From an uncultured Sinobacteraceae bacterium (GTDB lineage: Bacteria; Pseudomonadota; Gammaproteobacteria; Nevskiales; Nevskiaceae): a stretch of DNA of 64,000 bases. The translations under genes were made by a program, and so were the position numbers. Under the pieces are notes generated by a model. The model did not search any database, was not told the DNA's origin, and saw nothing but the letters and a program-made list of their open reading frames with translations. This document shows, piece after piece, positions 42,803-53,323 of this stretch (position 1 is its first letter; the number at the start of each line of letters is the position of its first letter). Location: positions 434,001-498,000 of the forward strand of contig CAIJRD010000002.1 in the NCBI GenBank assembly GCA_903822975.1, in the 5' to 3' direction.

Positions 42803-44629
42803 TCAGGTCCTGAAGCTGGCGTAGATACGCTCGGCAAGTTTGCGGCTGATGCCCTCGACCCGCTCCAGTTCTTCGATGCCCGCGCGCTTGACCTGGGCGA
42901 GTCCGCCCAAGGTTTTCAGCAAGGCGCGACGCCGCGTGGGTCCGAGGCCTTCGATCGATTCCAGGCTCGACGTGATGCGCGCCTTGTCGCGGCGGGCACG
43001 ATGTCCGGTAATCGCGAAGCGATGCGCTTCGTCGCGGATGCGCTGCACCAAGTGCAGTGCGGGAGAATCCGGCGGCAGCACGACGGGCTGATCGCGCTCC
43101 GGCAGTATCAGTTGCTCGAGTCCGGGCTTGCGCGTCGGGCCCTTGGCGATTGCGACCACGCGCAGTCGATCGAATTCGACTTCGGCAAGTGCTTCGAGCG
43201 CAGCGGCAAGCTGGCCTTTGCCACCGTCGATGAAGAGCACGTCCGGCGCCTGCGTCTCGCCGCTCTTGATGCGGGCATAACGACGGTGCACGGCCTGCTT
43301 GATCGCTGCGTAGTCGTCGCCCGGCGTGATGCCTTCGATATTGAATCGGCGATAACCGGATTTCAAAGGCCCCTCGGCATCGAACACCACGCAGGACGCC
43401 ACCGCTTTTTCGCCGCCGGTATGACTGATGTCGAAACATTCGAGCCGCTGCGGCGGCCGTTCCAGATCGAGCGCCTGCTGCAATTCGAGCAGCCGTTGAT
43501 CCATGCTGGCGGACTCGACCAGCCGCGTCGATAGCGACTGCACGGCGGTGGTGCCGGCCATCGTCATCAGCTTCAACTTGGAGCCGCGCTGCGGCTCGCT
43601 GATACGCACTTTCCGGCCGGCACGCACCGCCAGCGAATGCGCAAGCCAGTCGCACTCGTCGGGCACATGGCTGACCAGAATCTCCGGCGGAATCGGCCGT
43701 TCCAGGTAATACTGCGCGATGAAGCTGGCCAGCAGCTCCCCCATATCCACATTCGGCGGATGCCGCGGAAAGAAGCTGCCGTGGCCGAAGTTGATGCCGT
43801 CGCGCACAGACACGACGACGATGCAGCTGCTCGACGCATGCGGTGCCACGACGATCACATCCAGCTCATCGGCACCGCCGGTGAAGCTGCGATTCTCGCG
43901 CACGCGCTGCAGTGCGGCGATCTGGTCACGCAATCGTGCGGCGCGTTCGAAATCCAGCGCCTCGGCGGCCTGCTCCATCTCTGCGGCCAGTTCGCGCGCG
44001 AGATCGTCGCCGCGACCCTCCAGCAGTCGCACTGCCTTGGCAACGTCGCGTGCGTAGTCCTCCGGCGAGATGGCGCCGACGCATGGCGCCGAGCAGCGTC
44101 GGATCTGGTGTTGCAGGCAAGGCCGCTGGCGGTTGGAAAAGAAGATGTCGGTGCAGGGTCGCAGCCGGAATAGCTTCTGCAGCGTCACCAGGGTTTCGCG
44201 CACCGAACCCGCACTCGGAAACGGCCCGAAGAACAGGTCACCGCCACTCTTGGCGCCGCGATAGAACCCGATCCGGGGATACGGGTGCGACTGTGTGATT
44301 CGCACCAGCGGATAGCTCTTGTCGTCGCGATACATGATGTTGTATCGCGGCGTCAGTTCTTTGATCAGCGTGGCTTCCAACAGCAGCGCTTCGTCCTCGG
44401 TGGTGGTGATCGTCACCTCCATCCGCTGGATCTGCGAGACCATGCTTTCGATGCGCGGATCGCCGCTGGCGCGCAGGAAATAGCTCGAAACGCGCTTCTT
44501 CAGATTGCGCGCCTTGCCGACATAGAGCAGGTCGTCGCGTGCGTCGTACATGCGGTAGACGCCGGGCTGCGAGCTCAGCTGCGACAGGAAGGATTTGGGA
44601 TCGAACAGACTCGGAGCAGCCGCTTTCAT
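42803..44629 (-). CDS. uvrC: excinuclease ABC subunit C
   Basis: 608 residues. N-terminal GIY-YIG nuclease (GVYRMYDARDDLLYVGKARN, then LKKRVSSYF, residues 24-50) for the 3' incision, UVR helical motif (LARELAAEMEQAAEALDFER near 205), an RNase-H-like endonuclease domain (ECFDISHTGGEKAVASCVVF near 390) and C-terminal helix-hairpin-helix pairs (SLESIEGLGPTRRRALLKTL). Dual incision nuclease of nucleotide excision repair. Length and domain order are normal. Confidence 0.96.
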   Translation of the reverse strand: MKAAAPSLFDPKSFLSQLSSQPGVYRMYDARDDLLYVGKARNLKKRVSSYFLRASGDPRIESMVSQIQRMEVTITTTEDEALLLEATLIKELTPRYNIMYRDDKSYPLVRITQSHPYPRIGFYRGAKSGGDLFFGPFPSAGSVRETLVTLQKLFRLRPCTDIFFSNRQRPCLQHQIRRCSAPCVGAISPEDYARDVAKAVRLLEGRGDDLARELAAEMEQAAEALDFERAARLRDQIAALQRVRENRSFTGGADELDVIVVAPHASSSCIVVVSVRDGINFGHGSFFPRHPPNVDMGELLASFIAQYYLERPIPPEILVSHVPDECDWLAHSLAVRAGRKVRISEPQRGSKLKLMTMAGTTAVQSLSTRLVESASMDQRLLELQQALDLERPPQRLECFDISHTGGEKAVASCVVFDAEGPLKSGYRRFNIEGITPGDDYAAIKQAVHRRYARIKSGETQAPDVLFIDGGKGQLAAALEALAEVEFDRLRVVAIAKGPTRKPGLEQLILPERDQPVVLPPDSPALHLVQRIRDEAHRFAITGHRARRDKARITSSLESIEGLGPTRRRALLKTLGGLAQVKRAGIEELERVEGISRKLAERIYASFRT

Positions 44630-44655
44630 GACCGCTTAAGGATAACCGGCCCGAC

Positions 44656-44709
44656 TACCGAATACCGCACACCGAATACCGAACCGATTACCGAACCGAT
44701 AACCGAATG
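44656..44709. repeat. degenerate ACCGA-type tandem repeats
   Basis: A run of near-copies of 7-10-bp units such as CCGAATA and ACCGATT lies just upstream of the uvrC start. The remainder of the gap to 44980 contains no gene. It may be replication slippage; its place in the uvrC leader could affect expression. Confidence 0.65.
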
Positions 44710-44980
44710 TCCTTCCCGCGGTCGATAGCCGCCGTTGCGGCGCACAAGTCGCGTCCCGATCAACGACAAGTTTATGGTTCGCTCAACTCCGGCGATGCGA
44801 TCTGCATCCAACGATGAAGCCCTTGTCTGCCATCGACGCGCTCCACCTCTCCGTTAGCCGGTCCTGCCAATGTTCACGGCGGCGCAGGCGAACGATCAGC
44901 GACGAGCGATCGTCCTTAAAAATGACGCGCGGCGATCGAATCTCAGGCGCGGAGTTTTCGCTACGTGTGACGATTGGTTT

Positions 44981-46003
44981 CTATTTGATCGGAACAAAGA
45001 TCAGCGTCCGCAACTCGGCGGCCGGCTTGGTGGTCGGATCGTCGATGTACTGCTCCCAGCTGTTGCCGTTGTCCTCGAGCGCGTAGGCCTTCTTGAACGC
45101 GTCGATCAGCGCGTAGGTTTTGCCGAGTTCGGCGTACGGCCCTGTGTGCACCACGCGCAAGGCCTGACCCGCATACGTTTTGGTCAGCTTGACCGCGCCA
45201 TCCGCAGGCAGCGTTGCCTCGGCCGGCGCAACCGGAATCGCAGCGTCGAATTCGTAGACCTTCGCTTGCGGATCGTAGCGACGCGTGATCGCCAGCGGCG
45301 CTCCGTCCATCTTCAATCCGGCCGTCTTCATCGCCGCACCAATGCTGCCGTAGGCCACTCCCAGCGCCTTGCCGATGGTGTCGACATCGGTCGTGGTCGT
45401 GCCGGAAACGTAGGCGATTGTCTGTGGTTGCAGATCCACGCGCTCCACCTTCAGTACCGCAAAGTCGACCTTGCTCTGCGCTTCCACCAGCGTTTTCAGC
45501 TTGGCCAGGCCATGTTCGTAATCGGGCCCGACCATGCGGTCCATCAGCAGTCCGAAGTAATGCAGCAAGGGATTGGCGCCGAGATCGCTATGGAGTGCCC
45601 AGGTCACCCGCGTGCCCTTGCCTTCCACCGGCTCCAGCGAAAACACCGCAATGCTCGGCTGCGAAAAGCCACCGAAGGTCACCCGAATCTTCAGGTCGCT
45701 GTAGGGATGGCTCTCGATGATTTCCTGCGTGCCGGTGCCGACATCCTTGTTGCCCGACCAGCTGTAATGCGCGCCGACACCGAACGCCGGGCCACTGATT
45801 TCGAGCTTGAGGTTCGGATCTTTCTCCGACCACGGGGACCAGCGCTCGAAATTGCGGAAGCCATCAATCGTCGCAAAGATCTGCGAAGGTGGCGCGTCGA
45901 TCATGGTCGAGCGCGACAACTGCACCGTGCGCGGCAGCATCATGCCGATCAGCACGACGAGAATCACCAATCCCACGAGTCCGACAATCAGGTTGCGGAT
46001 CAT
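44981..46003 (-). CDS. SRPBCC-domain protein with GyrI-like C-terminal domain
   Basis: 340 residues: one N-terminal membrane anchor (NLIVGLVGLVILVVLIGMML), a SRPBCC/START-like cavity domain (about 35-175; IDAPPSQIFATIDGFRNFERW and ATWSPW-like strand) and a C-terminal GyrI-like/SOUL-type effector-binding domain (about 195-340, ending LRTLIFVPIK). The combination suggests membrane-anchored binding of a small hydrophobic ligand. The ATG at 46003 has GGGGGAG upstream, so it is preferred over a TTG at 46021. Confidence 0.8.
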   Translation of the reverse strand: MIRNLIVGLVGLVILVVLIGMMLPRTVQLSRSTMIDAPPSQIFATIDGFRNFERWSPWSEKDPNLKLEISGPAFGVGAHYSWSGNKDVGTGTQEIIESHPYSDLKIRVTFGGFSQPSIAVFSLEPVEGKGTRVTWALHSDLGANPLLHYFGLLMDRMVGPDYEHGLAKLKTLVEAQSKVDFAVLKVERVDLQPQTIAYVSGTTTTDVDTIGKALGVAYGSIGAAMKTAGLKMDGAPLAITRRYDPQAKVYEFDAAIPVAPAEATLPADGAVKLTKTYAGQALRVVHTGPYAELGKTYALIDAFKKAYALEDNGNSWEQYIDDPTTKPAAELRTLIFVPIK

Positions 46004-46163
46004 TTTCAAGCACTCCCCCAAGGCTTAAGCCCGGCGTCAACTTATACCCGCGCTGCGACATCGACAAGCGCGCCGCGCACCAACGCCTACATGCAGCCTC
46101 GTACCGAACCGGATAGGGATTCGGTCGGTCGGGTTTTCGGACATTCGTTCCGTACCGCCGCAG

Positions 46164-46195
46164 ACACAAAAAAGGGCCGCACGAGGCGGCCCTTT
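46164..46195 (-). terminator. Rho-independent terminator of aceA
   Basis: Perfect 10-bp stem (46171-46180 with 46186-46195, 5-nt loop); on the minus strand the stem runs into a T-run. It lies about 55 bp past the aceA stop. Confidence 0.85.
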
Positions 46196-46250
46196 CGGTT
46201 ACAGCATTACGGCTTAGGTCCGGCGCCTACATCAGGCGCCTGGGTACGGC

Positions 46251-47570
46251 TTAGTGGAACTGCTCTTCTTCGGTCGAACCGGTCAGGGCTTTGACGCTGG
46301 AGGCGCCGCCCTGGATCACGGTGGTGACGTCGTCGAAGTAGCCCGCGCCGACTTCCTGCTGATGCGACACGAAGGTGTAACCCTTCTCGCGCGCCTCGAA
46401 TTCCGGCTGCTGCACCATTTCGGTGTAGTGCTTCATGCCTTCGCCGCGAGCGTAAGCGTGCGCGAACTGGAACGTGTTGTACCAATTGATGTGAATGCCG
46501 GCCAGCGTGATGAACTGGTACTTGTAACCCAGCGCCGACAGATCGTCCTGGAACTTGGCGATCTGTGCGTCGTTGAGGTTCTTCTTCCAGTTGAACGACG
46601 GCGAACAGTTGTAGCTGAGCAGCTTGCCCGGGCAGGCCTTCAGCACGGCCTGCGCGAATTCACGCGCGAAGCCGATGTCCGGCACGCCGGTTTCGCACCA
46701 CACCAGATCGGCGTACGGCGCGTAAGCAACACCGCGGCTGATGGCCTGTTCCAGACCATTCTTGACGCGATAGAAGCCTTCCGAGGTGCGCTCGCCGGTG
46801 ATGAACGGCTTGTCGTTGGCGTCGTGATCCGACGTCAGCAGGTTGGCAGCCTCGGCGTCGGTACGTGCGAGCACGATGGTCGGCACGCCCATGACGTCGG
46901 CGGCGAAGCGGGCGGCGATGAGCTTTTCGATCGCTTCCTGCGTCGGCACCAGCACCTTGCCGCCCATGTGGCCGCACTTCTTTACGGCCGCGAGCTGATC
47001 TTCAAAGTGCACGCCGGCAGCGCCGGCGGTGATCATGTTCTTCATCAGTTCGAAGGCGTTCAGCACGCCGCCAAAGCCGGCTTCCGCATCCGCCACGATC
47101 GGCAGGAAGAAGTCGGTGTAATCCTTGTGGCCAGGGCCGATACCGCGCGCCCACTGGATTTCATCGGCACGGATGAAGGTGTTGTTGATGCGGCGAACCA
47201 TCGTCGGCACGGAGTCGTACGCGTACAGCGACTGATCCGGGTACATGGTTTCGGAGGTATTGCCGTCGGCGGCAACCTGCCAGCCCGACAGATACACGGC
47301 TTCGAGGCCGGCCTTGGCCTGCTGCATCGCCTGACCGGCGGTGATCGCGCCGAAAGCGTTGACGTAGCCCTTCTTGGCTTCGCCATTGACCAGCTTCCAG
47401 AGCTTCTCGGCGCCGCGCTTGGCCAGCGTGTGCTCGATATGAACGCTGCCGCGCAGGCGGACGACGTCGGCGGCGCTATAGCCGCGCTTGACGGTCTTCC
47501 AGCGGGGGTTTGCGCTCCAGTCCTTCTCAAGCGCCTTGATCTGCTCTTCCCGGTTCAACTCTCGGCTCAT
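46251..47570 (-). CDS. aceA: isocitrate lyase
   Basis: 439 residues. It splits isocitrate into succinate and glyoxylate in the glyoxylate shunt. The catalytic loop [11 protein letters not shown] is near residue 190, with the metal-site region [10 protein letters not shown] near 157 and [10 protein letters not shown] near 318. Start chosen at ATG 47570 (MSRELN) instead of 47585. Downstream of aceB on the same strand (gap 239 bp), so the two are probably co-regulated. Confidence 0.96.
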   Translation of the reverse strand: MSRELNREEQIKALEKDWSANPRWKTVKRGYSAADVVRLRGSVHIEHTLAKRGAEKLWKLVNGEAKKGYVNAFGAITAGQAMQQAKAGLEAVYLSGWQVAADGNTSETMYPDQSLYAYDSVPTMVRRINNTFIRADEIQWARGIGPGHKDYTDFFLPIVADAEAGFGGVLNAFELMKNMITAGAAGVHFEDQLAAVKKCGHMGGKVLVPTQEAIEKLIAARFAADVMGVPTIVLARTDAEAANLLTSDHDANDKPFITGERTSEGFYRVKNGLEQAISRGVAYAPYADLVWCETGVPDIGFAREFAQAVLKACPGKLLSYNCSPSFNWKKNLNDAQIAKFQDDLSALGYKYQFITLAGIHINWYNTFQFAHAYARGEGMKHYTEMVQQPEFEAREKGYTFVSHQQEVGAGYFDDVTTVIQGGASSVKALTGSTEEEQFH

Positions 47571-47809
47571 CGCAACAATCCTCACGTAGGGGGTAAACCG
47601 CGGGCCGGGCGCTATTCACCCGGCCGTGGCGGGTGATCTCGAAGCGCAACCGCGGCTCAATCAGACTGCAACGCGGCTGAAACGAGGCGGCGAATTATAC
47701 AAGCAAATTTTTTGCGCTGCACAAACCAGTGGCGCTCTCGGCACTCGCTTTTGCAGGCATCCGGACCGGATCGCGTCACTCGGTCGCGATCCGGTCGCGG
47801 CAAGGCCAA

Positions 47810-49387
47810 CTAGTCGAGATATTCGTAGGCCGGCAAGGTCAGGAAGTCCGCGCAGCGGTCGGCGGTCGACATCCGTGCAACGATCCCTGCGGCTTCGGCG
47901 AAGCGGCGCGAGTAGAAGCTCTCGCCGATCTCCTTCTTGTAGGCCAGCAGTTCCTCGTCGACGATCTGCATGACCAGCTCGCGCGTCAGCTTGCGGCCGT
48001 CGGACAGCACAGCGCCGTACTTGAGCCACTGCCACACCTGCGTGCGGCTGATTTCGGCGGTCGCCGCGTCTTCCATCAAGTTGTGCAGCGGCACGCAGCC
48101 GTTGCCGTTGATCCAGGCTTCGACGTAGCCGATGCCGACGTTGATGTTGTTACGCAGGCCGGCTTCGGTGATCTCGCCTTCCGGCTTGGTCAGCAAGTCG
48201 GCGGCCTTGATGCCGTAATTGAACTGCTTTTGGAGCTGGTTCGGCGTTGGCATGTGTTCGTTGAACACATCCATCGCCACCGGCACCAGACCCGGATGCG
48301 CAACCCAGGTACCGTCGTGACCGTTGCGCACTTCGCGCAGCTTGTCGGCCTTGACCTTGGCGAACACTTCGGCGTTCTTGGCTTCGTTGTTCTTGATCGG
48401 GATGAAGGCGGCCATGCCGCCCATCGCCATCGCGCCGCGCTTGTGGCAGGTCTCGCACAGCAGCTTCGAATAGCTGTCGAGGAAATGCTTGTCCATCGTC
48501 ACCTGCAGACGATCCGGCACCATCCAGTCGCCGTGCGCGTTGAGCGTCTTGATGCACGAGAAGATGTAATCCCAGCGGCCGCAATTCAGCGCGACAATAT
48601 GATCCTTCAGTTCGAACAGGATCTCGTCCATTTCGAACGCGGCCCACAAGGTTTCCACCAGCACGGTGACCTTGATCGTCTTGCGCGGCACGCCGAGTGC
48701 GTCCTGCGCGTCGTTGAAGATATCGTTCCACAGCCGCGCTTCGAGATGGCTCTGCATCTTCGGCAGATAGAAGTACGGGCCGGTGCCGCGCGCCAGCAGT
48801 TCTTTCACGTTGTGGAAGAAATACAGGCCGAAGTCGACGATGCCGCCGATCGACGGCTTGCCGTCGATCAGGATGTGCTTTTCAACCAGATGCCAGCCGC
48901 GCGGACGCACGATCAGCGTGGCGATCTGCTCGTTCAGCTTGTACGACTTGCCGCCCTGCTCGAACGAAATCGTGCGACGCACGGCGTCGCCCAGATTGAT
49001 CTGACCCTGAATCATCAGTTCCCAGGTCGGCGAGGCAGAATCCTCGAAATCCGACATGAAGCACTTCGCGCCCGAGTTGAGCGCGTTGATGATCATCTTG
49101 CGATCGACCGGCCCGGTGATCTCGACGCGGCGATCGAGCAGATCCTTCGGAATGCCGGCAATTTTCCAGTCGCCCTTGCGGACCGACTCGGTCTCCGGCA
49201 AGAAGCCCGGCAGCGCGCCTTGGTCGATCGCCATCTGGCGGCTCTGGCGCAATGCCATCAGTTCGGCGTGACGGCCGCGATACTTGCGGACCAGGGTCGC
49301 AACGAAGTCGAGCGCTTCCGGCGTGAGGATTTTGGAATAGCCCGTCAACATTGGGCCCTTGATCTCGATAGAAGCGCTGGCGCTCAT
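47810..49387 (-). CDS. aceB: malate synthase A
   Basis: 525 residues, close to the ~533 of E. coli AceB. It condenses glyoxylate with acetyl-CoA. Motifs: FMSDFEDSASPTWELMIQGQ near 117, RPRGWHLVEKHI near 165 and the active-site region VLVETLWAAFEMDEILFELK near 250, followed by NCGRWDYIFS. ATG 49387 (MSASASIEIKG) is used; the frame to 49468 adds unrelated residues. Upstream of aceA. Confidence 0.96.
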   Translation of the reverse strand: MSASASIEIKGPMLTGYSKILTPEALDFVATLVRKYRGRHAELMALRQSRQMAIDQGALPGFLPETESVRKGDWKIAGIPKDLLDRRVEITGPVDRKMIINALNSGAKCFMSDFEDSASPTWELMIQGQINLGDAVRRTISFEQGGKSYKLNEQIATLIVRPRGWHLVEKHILIDGKPSIGGIVDFGLYFFHNVKELLARGTGPYFYLPKMQSHLEARLWNDIFNDAQDALGVPRKTIKVTVLVETLWAAFEMDEILFELKDHIVALNCGRWDYIFSCIKTLNAHGDWMVPDRLQVTMDKHFLDSYSKLLCETCHKRGAMAMGGMAAFIPIKNNEAKNAEVFAKVKADKLREVRNGHDGTWVAHPGLVPVAMDVFNEHMPTPNQLQKQFNYGIKAADLLTKPEGEITEAGLRNNINVGIGYVEAWINGNGCVPLHNLMEDAATAEISRTQVWQWLKYGAVLSDGRKLTRELVMQIVDEELLAYKKEIGESFYSRRFAEAAGIVARMSTADRCADFLTLPAYEYLD

Positions 49388-49567
49388 TGCAAACCTCTGC
49401 GTATGTGTAACGGTGGATTGAATCGGCATTGAAAGGGCTTGGCCGCGTATTCGCGGCCGGCGGACCATGGCAGCGGGTGCAATCGCCGATCAGGTACCGC
49501 GCGGGAGGCGCGCAGTATACAAAAATCGCACCCTCGCCGGCCGCGGCACGGTGCCGCCCGCGCAGCC

Positions 49568-50947
49568 TCAGGCGTCGACTGCGGGTGTGGCTGCCACAAC
49601 CGGCGGCGTCATTCCGCCAAGTTTTCTGCGCAGTTCACGCCGCAGGAAATACAGGTTCATCAACATCTGCAGCACAGTCGCGGCAACCGACAGATACCAC
49701 AGCCAGATCACGCGAAAATCAGCGTGTCGCGACAACAACGTCGCCGGCACGATGATCAGTACGATGCGCGTGGTGGAGCTGATCAGCGTCGGCACGGTGT
49801 TGCCGAGACCGGACAACACGCCGAAACAGGCGAACGCGATGGTGACCGCGATCAGGTTGAACGACAGCACGCGCAGGAAGTCGACGCCGGCGGCAAGCAC
49901 CGCCGGATCGCTGCTGAACACACCAATTAACACCGACGGCAGGCTCTGCATCAGCAGCCACAACAAAACCGCCAGCGGAATGCCGAGTTTCAGCGTGGCG
50001 ATGAACGTCGCACGAACCCGCTCCGCGCGACGCGCGCCGAAGTTCTGACCGGCGAGCGCCGTTGCTGCGAAGCTCAGGGCCATTGCCGGCATCATCGTCG
50101 CCTGCAGCAGGCGCTGACCAATACCGAATGCGGCCTGTTGCGAGGCACCGAAGGGTTTCAGCAACGCCGTGATGAAAATCAGATAGCAGCCCATCAGCGC
50201 GAACTCGGCCGCCGACGGCAGTCCGATTTTCAGGATCTGTCCCCAAAGCCGGTATTGCGGACGCCAGCCGCGCAGCTGCAGCTTGAGGTAGGCCTGCGGT
50301 CGACCGAAATAAAACAACAGACCTGCGAAGCCGGCGAAGCTGGCCAGGAAGGTCGCGAGACCCGCGCCTTCCACGCCCAGCCGTGGTGCTCCGATCAGTC
50401 CGAAGATCAGCACGGGTGCGAGCGCGATGTTGAGCACGACGCTGCCGATCTGTGCAGCCGTGGCCGGCACCATGCTGCCGGTGCCGCGCAGCGCCGAACT
50501 CATCACCATCAGCGGAAACTGCAAGGCCATCGAAGGCACAAACCAGCGCAGATAGCCGGCGGTGAAGATGGCGGTCTCGTCGTCCGCACTGAACGCGCTG
50601 ATGTACGCCGCCTCACCTAAGCGCAATGCCAGTACGAACAACAGCGCCATCAGCATCGCGATCCCGAAGGCTTGGTTGAAGGTGCGATGTGCGGCGTCCG
50701 CATCCTTGCGTCCGACGGCTTGCGCGACGAGCGCGCCGGTGCCGACGCCCAGCATCTGGCTCAACGACATTGAGATCATCATCAGATTGCTGGAGATCGC
50801 GACTGCAGCCACGGCCCGCGCGCCGAGGCGGCCGACGAAGTACAGATCCACCAGGCTGTACAGCGTCAGCATCGCCATGCCGACCAGCACGAAGCCGCTC
50901 AAGCTGAGCAGATGACGCAACACCGATCCCTGGGTCAGGTCTTTCAT
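49568..50947 (-). CDS. MATE-family multidrug/toxin exporter
   Basis: 459 residues with twelve predicted helices in two homologous halves. N-terminal motif YSLVDLYFVGRLGARAVAAV and the second-half counterpart RLLQATMMPAMALSFAATAL are characteristic of MATE (NorM/DinF-type) transporters, which export cationic compounds with Na+ or H+. C-terminal 15 residues form a Pro/Ala/Val tail. No linked regulator is recognised. Confidence 0.9.
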   Translation of the reverse strand: MKDLTQGSVLRHLLSLSGFVLVGMAMLTLYSLVDLYFVGRLGARAVAAVAISSNLMMISMSLSQMLGVGTGALVAQAVGRKDADAAHRTFNQAFGIAMLMALLFVLALRLGEAAYISAFSADDETAIFTAGYLRWFVPSMALQFPLMVMSSALRGTGSMVPATAAQIGSVVLNIALAPVLIFGLIGAPRLGVEGAGLATFLASFAGFAGLLFYFGRPQAYLKLQLRGWRPQYRLWGQILKIGLPSAAEFALMGCYLIFITALLKPFGASQQAAFGIGQRLLQATMMPAMALSFAATALAGQNFGARRAERVRATFIATLKLGIPLAVLLWLLMQSLPSVLIGVFSSDPAVLAAGVDFLRVLSFNLIAVTIAFACFGVLSGLGNTVPTLISSTTRIVLIIVPATLLSRHADFRVIWLWYLSVAATVLQMLMNLYFLRRELRRKLGGMTPPVVAATPAVDA

Positions 50948-51137
50948 TGTTTGCCTTGGGCTGTGCCAAGCATGCCGCGACTAAAATTCATCTTGCTGAT
51001 GAATTGATGAAACGGTGCCGCGCATGGCGGCGAAGCTTGAGGCGCCCGCGGCGGTCGATGCTCGGTGCAGGCTTGGTCGACGTGCCTCAGGTCAGTTACA
51101 GGCCGAGCCAAGCTGTCGCTCGGCGCTGTAACGCCCT

Positions 51138-51629
51138 CTATTCGTGGATCGCCTGATCTGCGACCAGGATGCCGTCGGCGTCGGCGTACAGCCAGGCACC
51201 CGGCTTGAAGCTGATGCCGGCGAAAATCACCGTGCGACCCGACTGCGCCGTGTGCAGTCCCTTCTCGCTCTTCCGCGGATGGGTGCCGATCGCCTTGACG
51301 CCGATGTCCTGCGAAGCGATTTCCTCTGAGTCGCGGATGCAGCCGTAGACCACGATGCCGGCCCAGCCATTCTTCACGCCGAGCACGCCGAGATTGCCGC
51401 CGACCAGTGCGCAGCGTGTCGAACCGCCACCATCCACCACCAGCACATGACCCTCGCCCGGCGTTTCCAAGGCAGCGCGCACTGCGGCGTTGTCTTCGAA
51501 CACTTTCAAGGTGCGGATCGGACCGTGGAAATTAATCACGCCGCCGTAATCCGCGAAGATCGGCTCGGCGACCTGCGCATCGGGATTCGCGTCGGAAAGA
51601 TCGGTCGTGAGATAGCGTTTGGTCGTCAT
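51138..51629 (-). CDS. rraA: ribonuclease E activity regulator RraA
   Basis: 163 residues, matching E. coli RraA (161). RraA binds the C-terminal part of RNase E and lowers its activity. Characteristic segments are [20 protein letters not shown] (about 63-82) and [14 protein letters not shown] (about 89-102). RraA-fold proteins include oxaloacetate decarboxylases/aldolases, but length and sequence point to RraA. Followed by dsbB upstream on the opposite side of the same strand. Confidence 0.92.
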   Translation of the reverse strand: MTTKRYLTTDLSDANPDAQVAEPIFADYGGVINFHGPIRTLKVFEDNAAVRAALETPGEGHVLVVDGGGSTRCALVGGNLGVLGVKNGWAGIVVYGCIRDSEEIASQDIGVKAIGTHPRKSEKGLHTAQSGRTVIFAGISFKPGAWLYADADGILVADQAIHE

Positions 51630-51678
51630 GGTTCGAAAAGAGTTGAGTGGTCGCGGGACAAGGAGTGATGCAGGCGCG

Positions 51679-52197
51679 TCAGATGCTGCGCGGCCGCGTG
51701 CGCACTACGGCGAGCAGCAGATACAGTGCCAGCAGGATGAATACGAACAGCGTCCATTCCGGCAGCGTGATGCCGAGCCATTGCGCGTCGATCTTGGCGC
51801 AATCGCCATCACCTTTGAGCACCAGCTCGGCGATGCGCTGGATCGCCTCGCCCTTCGGCAGCATGTTCCACAGATAGCCCGGCGTCGGTCCGCAGGAGGG
51901 TGCTTCGCCCGGCGGCAGATGCTGTAACCAGACCTGACGCGCGGCAACGCCCGCACCCGCAAACGTCGCAAACCAAGCCAGGCCGGCGTAGACCCAGCGA
52001 CCGCGGCCGCGCGGACCCTGCACCGCTGCGATCAGCAATACGATGCCGGCACTGAGCAGCGCGATACGCTGCGCGATACACATTGCGCACGGCGTGAAGC
52101 CCATGCCTTTTTGCAGGTACAGCGCGAATGCGAGTCCGAGCGCACAGCCGATGGCGGCGAGCAGCGCGAACTGTCGGAAACTGAGGCGGGCGATCAT
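51679..52197 (-). CDS. dsbB: disulfide bond formation protein DsbB
   Basis: 172 residues with four membrane helices. The first periplasmic loop has the redox pair PCAMC near 40, and the second has SCGPTPGY and GDC. DsbB reoxidises DsbA and hands electrons to quinone. ATG 52197 (MIARLSFRQ) is used; the longer frame to 52413 overlaps the divergent qor promoter. It precedes rraA by 49 bp. Confidence 0.92.
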   Translation of the reverse strand: MIARLSFRQFALLAAIGCALGLAFALYLQKGMGFTPCAMCIAQRIALLSAGIVLLIAAVQGPRGRGRWVYAGLAWFATFAGAGVAARQVWLQHLPPGEAPSCGPTPGYLWNMLPKGEAIQRIAELVLKGDGDCAKIDAQWLGITLPEWTLFVFILLALYLLLAVVRTRPRSI

Positions 52198-52308
52198 GCG
52201 AGGGCGTTCAAGCGGCAGAGACGGGATCGGCAGGGTAGCGGCAGCTTGCACGCATCGCAATGCATGCGCGCCGGCTAGACTTCCGCACCCCCAATCGGAG
52301 CAATGCAC

Positions 52309-53283
52309 ATGAGCCTGCAAGTCCGCATCGAACAGCACGGCGGCCCGGAAGTGATGCAGCTGCTCGATGCACCGGAGCTGGCGCCGGGTCCTGGAGAAGT
52401 CCGCATTGCGCAACAGGCGATCGGTCTTAATTTCATCGATACCTATCAGCGCTCAGGCCTGTATCCGATTGCGCTGCCGAGCGGGCTGGGCCAGGAAGCT
52501 GCGGGCGTGATCGCTGCAGTCGGCGCCGGGGTCACCCAGTTTCGAATCGGCGATCGCGTCGCCTATGCCGGTGGAGCACCCGGCGCCTATGCCGCGCAGC
52601 GCACGATGCCGGTCGATCGACTGGTGCAACTGCCCGACGGGGTACCCGCGGAGGTCGCCGCAGCCCTGCTCCTGAAAGGCATGACAGCCTATTACCTGCT
52701 GCACCAGACCGTCGTCATCAAAGCCGGCGACCGTCTGCTGGTGCATGCGGCAGCCGGTGGTGTCGGCAGCGTGCTGGTGCCCTGGGCGAAATCGCTCGGT
52801 GCTGAGGTGATCGGCACCGTCGGCTCGGAGCAGAAAGCAGCGCATGCGCAGCGCTACGGCTGCGACACGGTCATCATCTATGGTCAGCAGGAGGTCGCCG
52901 CCGAGGTGCGGCGCGTCACCGGCGGTAAAGGCGTCGACGTGGTTTATGACTCGGTCGGCAAGGACACCTTCGCCGGCTCGCTCGATAGCCTGCGGCCGCG
53001 TGGCTTGTTGGTGTCGTACGGCAACGCGTCCGGCAAACCGCCGGCGATCGATCCGGGCACGCTGATGCAAAAAGGTTCGCTGTTTCTCACGCGGCCGATG
53101 CTCGCGCATTACATCGCGACGCGCGCCGAACTCGAAACCGCCGCAGCTGCGTTTTTCCAAGTGATCGCAGACGGCATCGTCAAACCCGAGATCGGTCAGC
53201 GCTATGCACTCGATGAGGTTCAGCTGGCGCACCGCGAACTGGAAGCGCGCGCCACGCGCGGCGCCAGCGTGATGCTGGTCTAA
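52309..53283 (+). CDS. NADPH:quinone oxidoreductase (QOR-type MDR)
   Basis: 324 residues, zinc-free medium-chain dehydrogenase of the Qor group, which reduces quinones with NADPH. The NADPH motif is HAAAGGVGSVLVPWAKSLG near 148, preceded by the quinone-site region NFIDTYQRSGLYP near 43. ATG 52309 has GGAG eight bases upstream; ATG 52303 is too close. Divergent from dsbB, convergent with fumC. Confidence 0.93.
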   Translation: MSLQVRIEQHGGPEVMQLLDAPELAPGPGEVRIAQQAIGLNFIDTYQRSGLYPIALPSGLGQEAAGVIAAVGAGVTQFRIGDRVAYAGGAPGAYAAQRTMPVDRLVQLPDGVPAEVAAALLLKGMTAYYLLHQTVVIKAGDRLLVHAAAGGVGSVLVPWAKSLGAEVIGTVGSEQKAAHAQRYGCDTVIIYGQQEVAAEVRRVTGGKGVDVVYDSVGKDTFAGSLDSLRPRGLLVSYGNASGKPPAIDPGTLMQKGSLFLTRPMLAHYIATRAELETAAAAFFQVIADGIVKPEIGQRYALDEVQLAHRELEARATRGASVMLV

Positions 53284-53323
53284 TGCGGCGTTTAGCTACT
53301 GCGTGTCGCGGTCGAGGTCCGTC

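Noticed and set aside
45000..46294. Long plus-strand frame (474 codons) over the SRPBCC gene
   Set aside because: Antisense shadow of the well-formed minus-strand protein; high GC leaves stops rare on the opposite strand.
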